Shown here piece after piece: positions 8,652 through 20,282 of a stretch of 64,000 bases of DNA. Numbering within the stretch: the first letter of the stretch is position 1; each line of letters begins with the position of its first letter. The stretch covers positions 1 to 64,000 of the forward strand of contig CAYQMG010000176.1 of the NCBI GenBank assembly GCA_964418585.1, written 5' to 3'. This stretch comes from JAJRTE01 sp964418585 (lineage in GTDB: Bacteria > Myxococcota_A > UBA796 > JAJRTE01). The notes under the pieces were generated by a model. It was not told where the DNA came from, did not search any database, and saw only the letters and a list, made by a program, of their open reading frames with translations. The position numbers were made by a program, and so were the translations under genes.

Positions 8652-8994
8652 CGAAGATCCTTCTCGACTTGGACGTGACGAATACTGGACGTTTGGTGTC
8701 CAGATTTCGACACACCGCTCCCGATCACCTTCCTGGATTCCGTGCCCCGTTCCCGAGGCGAAATACAAGGAAGGTGCCGGGCCTGTGCGATATTGGCGCT
8801 CCTCGAGGAGCGCCTCGGCCGACCGGTGTTCGGTGCGGCCGAACCTGACCTGGGAAGAGGTGTTCAAGTTTTGTGCCGGAAGGTGCTGTTGGAGGAGATT
8901 TCGCGGAGCGGTGGGAGGCTGTGTGGTGCGTGGTCTGGAGGAAGGGAGGTGGAGCGGTGGTGTGGCGTGTGGCCGGAAAGGGCGTGGTGGGGGT
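8652..8994. other. Spacer upstream of the acyltransferase
   Basis: These 343 bases separate two minus-strand genes. They are G-rich on the + strand between about 8880 and 8990 and show no gene, repeat or strong hairpin. A promoter for the acyltransferase is expected here but none stands out. Confidence 0.35.
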
Positions 8995-11900
8995 TCATGA
9001 ATCCGGGCATCCGTCGCTGACGCCTTTCCGGTGAGTGGAGTCTTTCTGCTCGGCCCTGTGCGGGCAGCGGTCGGCACGGTCCGGGATGCCGTCGTGGTCT
9101 GAGTCTTTTTCAGGGCATCCATCGTCGTCCCGGAAGCCGTTGACGGTTTCCGGTATGTTTGGGCAGCGGTCGAGTGGTGCAACGATGCCGTCGTGGTCCG
9201 GATCTTTTTCCGGGCACCCGTCGTCGTCCCGGAACCGGTTTTTGGTTTCGGGCTTGCCGGGGCAACGGTCGAGTGGGTCGACGATACCGTCGTGGTCTGA
9301 GTCTTTTTCAGGGCATCCATCGTCGTCCCGGAAGCCGTTGAGGGACTCGGGGCGTTTCGGGCAGCGGTCGAGGAGGTCGAGGATTCCGTCCTGGTCTGTA
9401 TCCTTTTCCGGGCAGCCGTCCTGGTCGCGGAGGTTGTTCTGATCTTCCTTGGCTCGGGGGCAGCGGTCGAGGAGGTCGAGGATTCCGTCCTGGTCTGTAT
9501 CCTTTTCCGGGCAGCCGTCCACATCCTGGTAGTCGTTGAGGGTTTCGGGCTTGCGGGGACAACGATCCCAGAGGTCCGGGATGCCGTCCTCGTCCTGGTC
9601 GGGTTCAGGGCAACCGTCGGTGTCCCGGAAGCGATTCCAGGTTTCGGCTTCTCGAGGGCACCGGTCCCGGCGGTCCGGGATGCCGTCCTGGTCGGTGTCC
9701 TCTTCCGGGCACCCGTCGGCGTCGCGCCAGCCGTTGATGGTTTCGCGATCCTGTGGGCAACGGTCGAGGTGGTCGGGTACGCTGTCGCCGTCCTGGTCGC
9801 CCCCCAAGGAATTCCGGTCGCGCGACTTGGTGCTTGCAGTCTCGAGGTTCGCTGCGGTCACCTGGTCCGGACAGCCGTCCTGGTCAGCGAATCCGTTGCG
9901 GCTTTCTTTCCTGTCCGGACACTCGTCGATGGGATCGCTGATCCCGTCGTGGTCGGTATCCGGCTCCGGGCAACCGTCCTCGTCCCAAAGGCCGTTGACC
10001 GTTTCCTTGCGTTTCGGGCAGAGGTCGAGGGGGTCGAGCACGCCGTCCCGATCCCGGTCGAACTCGGGGCAGCCATCGTCGTCCCAAAGGCCGTTGACGG
10101 TCTCCTTGCGATGGGGGCACTGGTCCTCGGGCACGACGATCCCGTCGTGGTCCTGGTCGGTCTCCGGGCACCCGTCCTCATCCCAGAATCCGTTTCGCGT
10201 TTCCGACTTTTTTGGGCAGGCGTCCAGGGCGTCCACGATGCCGTCCCCGTCGGTGTCCCGTTCCGGGCACCCATCCTCATCCCACAGATCGTTCCTGGTC
10301 TCCGGGCGATCAGGGCAGAGGTCCACCGGGTCCAGGATCCCGTCGCCATCGCGATCTTCCTCGGGGCAGCCGTCGGTGTCCCACAGGGCGTTCAAGGTCT
10401 CCGGGATTTTCTTGCACCGGTCGATCGCGTCCGGGATACCGTCTCCATCGGTGTCCTTTTCCGGGCACCCGTCCTCGTCCCAGACGCCGTCGAACGATTC
10501 GGATTTTCGCGGGCAGTCGTCCACCGGGTCGACGATACCGTCTCCGTCGGTGTCGATTTCGGGGCACCCGTCGTCATCCCAGAATCCGTTCCGGGTCTCG
10601 GGTTTGGCGGGACAGGCGTCTCGAGCGTCCGGGATGCCGTCCTGATCTCCATCCGGACCCGTGGGGAGCGTTGCTGCCGTGCCGTTTCCTGGGGTCGGCC
10701 GCGCAGTCGACGCCCGGGCCGGAGGGTGGTCGGCCGCCGGCGGTTCAGGGGGGCCGACCGGCTGCGGTGGAGCGCCGGACGGTTCGCTCCCGGACTGCCG
10801 CCCGGTATCCCTCGAGGCATCCTGCTGTACCGTGGTCGACGCACCAGGTTGCTCGAACAGAAGCATGTCGCCGCAGCGAGCCACGGGGGAACCGAGCGGT
10901 CCGGTGCCTAGTGTGTTGTCGGGGTCCTGCACGAGGACCCATCGGACGGGGAGGTCCCAGGTCCACGCCATGTCCTTCCACTGCCGGCCGGTCAGCCAGG
11001 CGTGGACCGGGTGGCCTGGTTTGGTCAACGCTTCGACTCGAGGGTCCATGGGTCCCAGGAAGGTCCACCTGGGTGGCAGGCCGGTCTGGGTGGAGGGCTG
11101 GTGATGAAACGCCTGGAGCAAGAAAGGGCGTCCCACGGTGGCCGCCGACTCCGACATGGTCCCCTGGATCTCGGCCAGACGAAGGCTCTCCGCCAAGGCC
11201 TGGCTGCTGGTCCCTGCTCCGTTCTGAACCATCTCCACGGGCCGGGGAGGCGTGTCCGCGATACCATGCGGCCGGTTCCGGGCGCCGATATAGTGGACCG
11301 CCCCGGGCTTCCTCGAAACCACCTCTGCCACGCAGGAGACTTCATGCCCAATCGCCAAGGACGGTGTGCCGAGTGACGGCCCGCCCAGTATTGCAGCGTC
11401 CAGGGCCACCGCCACCAGGATCAGCAGCCAGCGCCTCGGGTGATCCCCGGTCACCCGAACAGCGCCCAGAGCCGCTCCCACCGACAGAGCCATGGGGGCA
11501 TAGACTGCGAACAGGTCCGGCATGGTAAACGGCTCGAGCACGGCGTTCAACGCGGCGTTGAACACCCCGAACGGTCCCAGCACCGAGAACGGGCCGATCT
11601 TCATCATGGACCCGAGGCTCATTGCCACGAACCCAAGAGCGACAAGCGCCCATTTCCGTCCAGCCCGGGTGACCAGGGCCAACCCAAGCGCCACCAGGCC
11701 CAGGTACATCCCGCCGCCTGCATGCAGGAACAAAATTCGGGCACCAGCGTCGAACGAGGGGCGTATGAACGGATTGAGAAAATCCAGGAAGGCCACATGG
11801 TGGTCCAGGTCATCGAACACGGGCAACGCCATGCCGAGTCCTGGCACGGTCAGCGTGTCGGTCTGAAGCGTTTTCACCATGCCTGAATGGGTGCCGAGCA

Positions 11901-12690
11901 ACAGGTAGGCTTGCGGCAACGCGAGCAGCAAAACACCGGCGGCAGCCGACCCCAACGCCTTCACCGTGTCACGCCGTGTCTCCGGTTGCCGCACCATCCG
12001 GCGGATTCCTGCGAATCCGAGGGCCGCACAACTCGCCCCCACGGCCAGCAGTGCGTATGGGGACTCCACCAGCGCGATCCCCATCAACATGCCGCCAAGC
12101 AGCATGCGGTACCACGGTCCCCACGCGCCCCACCAAAGCGCGCCCCCCAGGCCGACCCAGCCCAGGGTGCCGCCGTGAAGTTGCCCCATGGCCACGTTGA
12201 AGAACGGGGGCCTGGAAGCAACCATGGCCACCCCGGCCACGACCGCGGCCCGCCCACTGCCGGTCACTCGCCGGGCAAGCGCGACGACCCCGGCGGCCAT
12301 CAAGAGGAGGTTGAACATCCAGACGAAGTTGTAGGCTGCGACCGGGCCTTTCCAGGCGAGCACAGGACCTGCGATGAGGGCGCTCAACGGCGCCATCACC
12401 ATGCCGCGGGCGCCTGCCGGATAATTGGCGAGATAGGTGGTGCCAAACAGGCCCTGGGGCGTCGCGGCCTGGGCGTGCAGCCACCAGATGCCCCACAGAT
12501 ACTGCACCGAATCCAGTTCCGTACCCACCATCCGCCAAAGCGGATCCGCCAACATGGAGCGCAGTCCGTAGGCCACGAGGCACAGTACCAACGCCGCGCC
12601 CAACGCTTGCCAGGCCCCGCGCCGAACTCCTGATAGCCCCGCCACCGCCTCCTCCCCCGGCACCGCCAACCGCCGATGTCTCCACGCCAA
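8995..12690 (-). CDS. Polytopic GT-C-like membrane protein fused to sixteen TSP3-type repeats
   Basis: The 1231-residue protein has two unlike halves. Residues ~25-440 hold about ten to twelve hydrophobic helices and an early extracytoplasmic loop, the look of GT-C glycosyltransferases or YfhO-like membrane proteins. Residues ~440-620 form a soluble domain, followed by a Pro/Ser/Ala-rich linker. From ~673 to the end come sixteen ~33-residue repeats of the form DxDxDGIxDxxDxCP...ExxNGxxDxDGCPE, in two blocks of eight separated by ~22 residues. Each repeat offers an acidic Ca2+-binding loop and two Cys. The family use of such repeats is as rigid Ca-dependent stalks outside the membrane. The start is uncertain: the frame opens with TTG at 12690, and a GTG at 12663 is an alternative. 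It lies 71 bases after glycerate kinase in the same direction. Confidence 0.75.
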   Translation of the reverse strand: MAWRHRRLAVPGEEAVAGLSGVRRGAWQALGAALVLCLVAYGLRSMLADPLWRMVGTELDSVQYLWGIWWLHAQAATPQGLFGTTYLANYPAGARGMVMAPLSALIAGPVLAWKGPVAAYNFVWMFNLLLMAAGVVALARRVTGSGRAAVVAGVAMVASRPPFFNVAMGQLHGGTLGWVGLGGALWWGAWGPWYRMLLGGMLMGIALVESPYALLAVGASCAALGFAGIRRMVRQPETRRDTVKALGSAAAGVLLLALPQAYLLLGTHSGMVKTLQTDTLTVPGLGMALPVFDDLDHHVAFLDFLNPFIRPSFDAGARILFLHAGGGMYLGLVALGLALVTRAGRKWALVALGFVAMSLGSMMKIGPFSVLGPFGVFNAALNAVLEPFTMPDLFAVYAPMALSVGAALGAVRVTGDHPRRWLLILVAVALDAAILGGPSLGTPSLAIGHEVSCVAEVVSRKPGAVHYIGARNRPHGIADTPPRPVEMVQNGAGTSSQALAESLRLAEIQGTMSESAATVGRPFLLQAFHHQPSTQTGLPPRWTFLGPMDPRVEALTKPGHPVHAWLTGRQWKDMAWTWDLPVRWVLVQDPDNTLGTGPLGSPVARCGDMLLFEQPGASTTVQQDASRDTGRQSGSEPSGAPPQPVGPPEPPAADHPPARASTARPTPGNGTAATLPTGPDGDQDGIPDARDACPAKPETRNGFWDDDGCPEIDTDGDGIVDPVDDCPRKSESFDGVWDEDGCPEKDTDGDGIPDAIDRCKKIPETLNALWDTDGCPEEDRDGDGILDPVDLCPDRPETRNDLWDEDGCPERDTDGDGIVDALDACPKKSETRNGFWDEDGCPETDQDHDGIVVPEDQCPHRKETVNGLWDDDGCPEFDRDRDGVLDPLDLCPKRKETVNGLWDEDGCPEPDTDHDGISDPIDECPDRKESRNGFADQDGCPDQVTAANLETASTKSRDRNSLGGDQDGDSVPDHLDRCPQDRETINGWRDADGCPEEDTDQDGIPDRRDRCPREAETWNRFRDTDGCPEPDQDEDGIPDLWDRCPRKPETLNDYQDVDGCPEKDTDQDGILDLLDRCPRAKEDQNNLRDQDGCPEKDTDQDGILDLLDRCPKRPESLNGFRDDDGCPEKDSDHDGIVDPLDRCPGKPETKNRFRDDDGCPEKDPDHDGIVAPLDRCPNIPETVNGFRDDDGCPEKDSDHDGIPDRADRCPHRAEQKDSTHRKGVSDGCPDS
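9001..10660. repeat. Tandem ~99-bp coding repeats (TSP3 array)
   Basis: Sixteen in-frame units of about 99 bases encode the TSP3 repeats of the gene on the minus strand. Most units have diverged, but a 61-base stretch starting at 9361 recurs without change at 9460, an offset of exactly 99, which suggests recent duplication. The array is a tandem coding repeat and not a CRISPR: there are no unique spacers and the reading frame is kept throughout. Confidence 0.85.
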
Positions 12691-12761
12691 ACGCCGCTCA
12701 CGGCCTTCACCCGAATGCTACCGTGTTCTCCGATCCCGGGCAACCCCCAATTCGTCAGGAT

Positions 12762-13952
12762 TCAACCTGACCCACGCCATGTCCTCCCGTCCCCCCAAGC
12801 GCGACCATCGAACCCAAGCCGCCCCCCGAGTACCAGTGCTCGCGTCATCTGCTCCGCACAGGAGGCAACCATGCGTGCCGCTTCCGTTTTCAATGTCAAT
12901 CGGTCCACAGGCCGCTCCAGTGCACTCAGCAGCACCGCAAACCCGGCCCGGTGCAAGCGTTCCGCACCGCCGCCCAGGATCCCACCGATACCCACCACCG
13001 GGATCCTCCGCTCCGCTGCCAGCCGGGCCACGGCTCCAGGGGCCTTGCCCAACACGGTCTGCCCGTCCAGACACCCTTCGCCGGTCACGACCAGATCCAC
13101 ACCGGTCAGCCGTTTTTCCAGGCCCACCGCTTCCAGCACCAACACGGCACCTGACACCAACGTGGCCCCCATCAACCCGGCCAACCCGGCGCCCAGTCCC
13201 CCGGCCGCACCACCTCCGGCCAACTCCGTCACATCAACCCCACAATCCCGGGCAATGATCTCTGCCAGTCGCGCCAATCCGACCTCGAGTCCGGTCACGC
13301 ACCCGGGGGTCGCTCCCTTCTGCGGACCAAACACACGAGCGGCACCGTCCGGCCCGAGCAACGGGTTGTGCACATCGCACGCGGCCTCGAGTCGCACCTC
13401 ATGAACGGCGGGGTCCATTCCGGATTGGTCGATCCGGGCCAGCGCAGCCAGGGCCAGCCCGCCTTCGGGCAGGTCTGTCCCCGATTCGTCCAGGAAACGG
13501 ACCCCCAGGGCTCGAGCCGCCCCTGTCCCGCCGTCCACGGTGGCAGATCCCCCAAGCCCCACCACCACACGCCGGGCGCCCAGGGCCACCGCTTCCCGGA
13601 TCAGTTCCCCGGTGCCTCGAGTCGTGGTGCGGCCCGGATCCCGCCGTTCCGGGGAAAGCAACGCAAGCCCGCTCGCGGCTGCCATGTCGATGATCGCGGT
13701 TCGAGTATCCGCCAGCCATGCAAACCGGGCTTCCACCTGCTCGCCCAACGGTCCGGTCACTGCTCGAGTCACCCATTCTCCGCCCAGAGCATCGAGAAGG
13801 ACCTCCGCGGTGCCCTCCCCACCGTCCGCGACCGGAATCTCGTCCACCGTCCAGCCGGGACCGGCCCGGTGAATCCCTTCCGCGATGGCTCGAGCCGCCT
13901 GTCGAGCCGACAAGGTTTCCTTGAACGAATCGGGAGCCACCACGACCCGCAT
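12762..13952 (-). CDS. glxK: Glycerate kinase (GlxK/GarK family)
   Basis: The enzyme phosphorylates D-glycerate with ATP, feeding glycolysis at 2-phosphoglycerate (or 3-phosphoglycerate). The 396-residue product fits the family, which is usually about 375-385 residues. It begins MRVVVAPDSFKETLSA, a near-perfect N-terminal signature, and later shows IPVADGGEGT (near 41-50), GLGGSATVDGG-GAA (near 135), the AACDV-NPLLG-GAA block (near 195) and VVTGEGCLDGQT (near 290). The ATG at 13952 is fixed by this N-terminus; the open frame reaching upstream is not coding. A short Gly/Arg-rich tail of ~15 residues is extra. It lies 62 bases after a hypothetical gene and 71 before the TSP3 gene, all minus strand. 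Confidence 0.93.
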   Translation of the reverse strand: MRVVVAPDSFKETLSARQAARAIAEGIHRAGPGWTVDEIPVADGGEGTAEVLLDALGGEWVTRAVTGPLGEQVEARFAWLADTRTAIIDMAAASGLALLSPERRDPGRTTTRGTGELIREAVALGARRVVVGLGGSATVDGGTGAARALGVRFLDESGTDLPEGGLALAALARIDQSGMDPAVHEVRLEAACDVHNPLLGPDGAARVFGPQKGATPGCVTGLEVGLARLAEIIARDCGVDVTELAGGGAAGGLGAGLAGLMGATLVSGAVLVLEAVGLEKRLTGVDLVVTGEGCLDGQTVLGKAPGAVARLAAERRIPVVGIGGILGGGAERLHRAGFAVLLSALERPVDRLTLKTEAARMVASCAEQMTRALVLGGRLGFDGRAWGDGRTWRGSG

Positions 13953-14014
13953 GGACCGCGCCCTGTCAGGCCGGAGGGACCTGTTCGCTCCTCTGTTGCT
14001 CGAAATCTGCCGCC

Positions 14015-14413
14015 CTACTTCCATTCGTAGACCTTGAAATCCACCGGGTCGGTGTAGACTCCCTCTTCCTGAAGCGCTGATGAGAAAGCCTTCCCGTTCA
14101 CGAACAGCGACGTGCCGATGGCTTCCAACTCTTCCGGTCCCACATGTTCCCGCAGCACTTTCCGGTTCAGATACAGGGTGCGCGCTCCGGCCGGCACCGC
14201 CGTCCACACCAGATCGCGGACCACGAATCTTCGTTCTCCTGCTTGAAAGAACGCACCGTTCTCCACATACGCAAACCGATCCCCCGGTGACAGGGCGGTC
14301 ATGTCCCCCGGCCACCACGCGGCACCATCGTTGACCAGACCAATGGTGACCGAACCGTCGCCGGCCAGCGGTTCACACGTCATCCAATCCTCGAATTCGG
14401 TGTCAAAATCCAT
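14015..14413 (-). CDS. Hypothetical protein, 132 aa
   Basis: Family not recognised. The sequence is acidic at the start (DFDTEFEDW), has alternating hydrophobic strands and Gly/Asp turns in the middle (GDGSVTIGLVNDGAAWW), and ends with VDFKVYEWK, so a small all-beta soluble domain is likely. There is no signal peptide. The ATG at 14413 is chosen because GGAGCGA precedes it; the upstream open frame has no protein-like composition. It is the first gene of a minus-strand run into glycerate kinase, 62 bases apart, so the two may be co-transcribed, but I see no functional link. Confidence 0.6.
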   Translation of the reverse strand: MDFDTEFEDWMTCEPLAGDGSVTIGLVNDGAAWWPGDMTALSPGDRFAYVENGAFFQAGERRFVVRDLVWTAVPAGARTLYLNRKVLREHVGPEELEAIGTSLFVNGKAFSSALQEEGVYTDPVDFKVYEWK

Positions 14414-14689
14414 CGCTTCGCTCCATGCCCGACGCCGGCAAGGGTGCCGGTCCCACGCCTCGCCCGGCCCAGGGCAACAAGTTCCACTGACTCGAGCGGC
14501 GAACCAACCTCTGGCTGCTCCCCGATCACGAGACGAACAGAAACCCGATTCGGAGACCCATGTCAACGACTATCGTGCAAGGCAATCGCCGAGAGGAACC
14601 GGGACAGGGTTTCCACTTTGATGGAACGGCGGACCGGGTAGAATAGACCGGTCCATCGCCCAACCTTGGAGGCACTGCGAGGAGTTGCC

Positions 14690-17600
14690 ATGCAAAGAAC
14701 GAGCTTCCCCCTTGTCCTGCTGGTCCTGACCTTGCTCACGTCCGGGACGAGTCGCGCAGGAACCACTGCCACATCGGCTACCGGGCCGCATGGCGCCACG
14801 GAACCGGGCGCCGAGCCGACGCGAACCGCCACGACGATCGGACAGGAAGACCGGACCGCCGGGACCGAATCACACGGCGCCGCAACGCCGGTCATCCATC
14901 ATCGATTGAAGGTCCGTATCGACCCGGGAGAGAATGCGCTGGTGGTGGAGGACACCGTAACATTGCCAGACAGCGATACATTCCTCCCAGGCGATCGAGG
15001 CCACTTCGTGCTCCACACGGGCTTGACGCCCTCGAGGCGAGGCGAGGGGGCTCGGTTTCGCAAAGCCCGGCGCGGTGAGATTCCCCCCGGCTTCGACGAA
15101 GTGCTGACGCCTTCCGGAAAAGCCGGCGACACCCCGCTCACCCTCTATGAATACCGCCTGAAAACCTCGACGCGGACCTTCACCGTCACCTACCAGGGAA
15201 CACTGGCTCATCCGCTGGTTCAGGCGGGTGAGACCTATGCGCGAGATTTCAAGGAAACCGCGGGTACCATCACCGAAGACGGGGTCTATCTGGCCGGAAG
15301 TTCGTTTTGGCTCCCCTGGTTCGGAGAGGCTCTGGTCACCTTCGAGATGGACGTGACGCTTCCGTCCGGGTGGAAGTCGGTGAGCCAGGGAGAACGCACC
15401 GAGGAACTGGACGAGGGAGAAGCGGCCCGGGCCACCTGGCGCTGCCTCCATCCGCAGGACCAGGTGTACCTCGTCGCCGGTCGCTGGACCGAGTACGTGC
15501 GTGACGGCGCTCGAGTGACGGCCATGGCGTTTCTCCGCGAACCGGACGAGGGCCTGGCCAACCGTTACCTGGACGCCACGGAGCGGTACATCGCCATGTA
15601 CGACGACCTGCTCGGCCCCTACCCCTACCAGAAGTTCGCCCTGGTGGAAAACTTCTGGGAAACCGGGTACGGTATGCCGTCGTTCACCCTCCTCGGCTCC
15701 AGGGTCATCCGCCTCCCCTTCATAATCACATCGTCCTATCCACACGAAATCCTGCACAACTGGTGGGGAAACGGGGTCTACGTGGACTACTCGAGCGGCA
15801 ACTGGTGTGAGGGACTCACCGCCTACCTGGCTGACCACCTGCTCCAGGAACAACGCGGTCGAGCACGGGAGTACCGGGAGACCACCTTGCAAAAATACAC
15901 GGATTATGCAGCCCGGGGGGAAGACTTCCCGCTCACCGAGTTCCTCGAGCGACACAGTTCGACCACGGAAGCGGTGGGATATGGCAAGGCGTCCATGTTC
16001 TTCCATATGCTGCGCCTCGAGCTGGGAGATACCCTGTTCATCGAAGGATTGCGCCGTTTCTACGAGGCACACCGTTTCGAGGAAGCGAGTTGGTCCGACC
16101 TGGAAGATGCCTTCGAAGCCGTGTCCGGCCGCTCTCTCCAGCCTCTGTTCCAACAGTGGGTGGAACGCACCGGGGCTCCATCGTTGCGGCTCGGCGAGGT
16201 CCAGGTCGAACCCAGTTCCGGCACCGAGAACTCCTACCGACTGGTCATCGAACTCGAGCAGATCCAGCCAGGGCCTCCCTACCTGCTGAAAGTGCCGGTG
16301 GCGGTGACCCTGGACGGCCGGAAAGAAGCCATGGTGACCACCCTGGACATGACGAATGCGCGGCAAACATTCGAGTTCGAGGTGCCGGGGCGGCCGCTTC
16401 GGGTGGATGTGGATCCGGCTCGAGACGTGTTCCGAACCCTGGACCGTGACGAGACGCCTCCTGCGCTGAGCGGCGTATTCGGGGCGGGCGAGGTGACCAT
16501 CCTGGTGCCCTCTGCAGCACCGGAAACAGTACGGGCCGGGTACGAGGCACTTGCCGGAGCATGGCGCGAAGCCAACCCGGAGCACGTGCGCGTGGTGAGC
16601 GACGCGGCCACAGAGGAGTTCCCTTCGACCGAAGGCGTGTGGGTGCTGGGATGGGAGAATCGGTGGGTACAACACGTCCTCGAGGGGCTCCATCGCTACG
16701 ATGTTTCGGTGACGCCCGAGGCAACCCGAATCGGACACACCGAGATACCGAGGAAGAATCACGCGCTGGTACTTGCCATGCGCTCTCCCCAGGCCCCGGA
16801 CCAGGTCGTGGCGCTGGTGGCAGCGGACCTGGCCGAGGCCATGCCCGGACTCGCCCGCAAGCTCCCCCACTATCACAAGTACAGCTACCTCGGATTCGAA
16901 GGTGACGAGCCGACCAACATGGCCAAAGGACGGTGGCCGGTACTCGACTCCCCCCTCACCCGCCTGCTCCCCTCCCAGGCCCAGGAGACAGGGTCCACCG
17001 CCACCGCACAGGTGCCTCGAGCCCGATTGCCCGAACGGAAACCCCTCGTGGAGCCTCCGCCGATTTTCTCGGTCGGCCGCATGATGTCCACCATTCGCAC
17101 CCTGGCGAGCGAGGCGTTCCAGGGACGCGCCATCGGCGACCCTGCCCTGGACCAGGCCGCGGCCTACATCGCCAAGGCGTTCCAGGAGGCAGGATTGCAA
17201 CCGGGTGGAGACGAACCCGGCAGCTACTACCAGGCCGTGCCCTGGCCGGACCAGGGGATCGAGGGACTCGATCTCGAGCACGCCACGCCGATGAAGAACA
17301 TCATAGGGATCATCCCGGGACGGAAGGCGGAGTGGGCGGGCGAAAGCGTCGTGGTCGGCGCACACTACGACCATCTGGGCCTGGGGGAAATCGTGGGTCG
17401 TGAACAGGACCGCGGACAGGTCCACCCGGGTGCAGACGACAATGCCAGTGGGGTCGCAGTGCTGCTGGAGCTGGCTCGAGTGCTGGGGCAAAGCCTGGCG
17501 CCTGACCGCACAGTCGTGTTCGTGGCCTTTACCGGCGAGGAGGAGGGACTCCTCGGCTCCCGCCACTACGTGCACGCCGCCGGCACCTATCCGGTGGACC

Positions 17601-18262
17601 GATGTATCGCCATGATCAATATCGATACCGTGGGAAGGCTCGAAGGCCGAAAACTCCTCGTGCTCGGCGCAGGATCCGCGCGGGAGTGGGTCCACATCTT
17701 CATGGGCGTCGGATACACCACCGGCGTGCAGACCGACTGCGTGGCTCGAGACCTGGGGTCGAGCGACCAGAAATCGTTCCTCGACGCGGGCGTGCCTGCC
17801 ATTCAACTCTTCTCCGGCCCCCACCTCGACTACCACCGCCCCTCCGATACCCCTGACAAGATCGACCCAACAGGCCTGGTTCAGGCGGCTACCGTGGTCA
17901 AGGAGGCCCTCGAGTACCTTGCTGGACGAGAGGGGCCGCTCACCTCGACCCTGGGAACCGAAACCAACTCGGACCGAACGGGCGGCCCCAAGGCGACGCG
18001 CAGGGTAAGCCTGGGCACGGTGCCCGATTTCACCTACCAGGAGACCGGGGTCAAGCTCTCGGGCGTGGTCCCCGGTTCTCCTGCACAACAGGCAGGCCTC
18101 CGGGCCGGGGACGTGATCGTCCGGATCGACGACAAACCCATCGACGACCTCCGCGCACTGTCCGACCTGCTCAAATCCCTCAAACCGGGCGACCGTATCA
18201 CCATCACGGTGCAGCGCAATGGACAGGAAGAGGTGCTCGAGGCCACAGTGACCGCTCGCTGA
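14690..18262 (+). CDS. Secreted M1-M28-PDZ three-domain peptidase
   Basis: The 1190-residue protein starts with a signal peptide (residues 1-23, ending near SRAG) at an ATG preceded by GAGGAG. The first half is an M1 (aminopeptidase N/leukotriene hydrolase) gluzincin: HEILH at 352-356 with the third zinc ligand Glu374. The usual GAMEN exopeptidase motif is replaced by a YGMPS-like sequence, so substrate-end recognition may differ. After ~300 residues comes an M28 aminopeptidase with all five expected dizinc ligands in context: HYDHLG (His892), GADDNASG (~916), TGEEEG (~952), NIDTVG and DYHRPSDT. The last ~90 residues are a PDZ domain (SGVVPGSPA-AGLRAGD). The likely role is extracytoplasmic peptide breakdown. 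Two zinc peptidase catalytic domains in one chain is unusual. Confidence 0.85.
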   Translation: MQRTSFPLVLLVLTLLTSGTSRAGTTATSATGPHGATEPGAEPTRTATTIGQEDRTAGTESHGAATPVIHHRLKVRIDPGENALVVEDTVTLPDSDTFLPGDRGHFVLHTGLTPSRRGEGARFRKARRGEIPPGFDEVLTPSGKAGDTPLTLYEYRLKTSTRTFTVTYQGTLAHPLVQAGETYARDFKETAGTITEDGVYLAGSSFWLPWFGEALVTFEMDVTLPSGWKSVSQGERTEELDEGEAARATWRCLHPQDQVYLVAGRWTEYVRDGARVTAMAFLREPDEGLANRYLDATERYIAMYDDLLGPYPYQKFALVENFWETGYGMPSFTLLGSRVIRLPFIITSSYPHEILHNWWGNGVYVDYSSGNWCEGLTAYLADHLLQEQRGRAREYRETTLQKYTDYAARGEDFPLTEFLERHSSTTEAVGYGKASMFFHMLRLELGDTLFIEGLRRFYEAHRFEEASWSDLEDAFEAVSGRSLQPLFQQWVERTGAPSLRLGEVQVEPSSGTENSYRLVIELEQIQPGPPYLLKVPVAVTLDGRKEAMVTTLDMTNARQTFEFEVPGRPLRVDVDPARDVFRTLDRDETPPALSGVFGAGEVTILVPSAAPETVRAGYEALAGAWREANPEHVRVVSDAATEEFPSTEGVWVLGWENRWVQHVLEGLHRYDVSVTPEATRIGHTEIPRKNHALVLAMRSPQAPDQVVALVAADLAEAMPGLARKLPHYHKYSYLGFEGDEPTNMAKGRWPVLDSPLTRLLPSQAQETGSTATAQVPRARLPERKPLVEPPPIFSVGRMMSTIRTLASEAFQGRAIGDPALDQAAAYIAKAFQEAGLQPGGDEPGSYYQAVPWPDQGIEGLDLEHATPMKNIIGIIPGRKAEWAGESVVVGAHYDHLGLGEIVGREQDRGQVHPGADDNASGVAVLLELARVLGQSLAPDRTVVFVAFTGEEEGLLGSRHYVHAAGTYPVDRCIAMINIDTVGRLEGRKLLVLGAGSAREWVHIFMGVGYTTGVQTDCVARDLGSSDQKSFLDAGVPAIQLFSGPHLDYHRPSDTPDKIDPTGLVQAATVVKEALEYLAGREGPLTSTLGTETNSDRTGGPKATRRVSLGTVPDFTYQETGVKLSGVVPGSPAQQAGLRAGDVIVRIDDKPIDDLRALSDLLKSLKPGDRITITVQRNGQEEVLEATVTAR

Positions 18263-18364
18263 CACGATCGCACCAAAACGCTGCGCCCGGCCCGCTGTCG
18301 CCGCCCCCCCCGCTTGCTCGCGACGAACACGCCTGTTGCGTTGAGCCCTGCGACGAGCGCTTTC

Positions 18365-18393
18365 TTGCCACCTCCTGCCAGTCGTGCTAGACT
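18365..18393 (+). promoter_or_regulatory. aspS promoter with extended -10
   Basis: TTGCCA at 18365-18370 and TAGACT at 18388-18393 are separated by exactly 17 bases, with TG one base before the -10 box (TGC-TAGACT). It ends 26 bases before the ATG at 18420. The same GTGCTAG core appears at 34793. Confidence 0.55.
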
Positions 18394-18419
18394 CTCGCCC
18401 CGCGAGTTGAACCAGAAGT

Positions 18420-20282
<1,863 letters not shown>

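Noticed and set aside
9001..10660. Regularly spaced repeats that could suggest a CRISPR array
   Set aside because: Units are ~99 bases, in frame, without unique spacers and encode TSP3 motifs. No cas gene is present.
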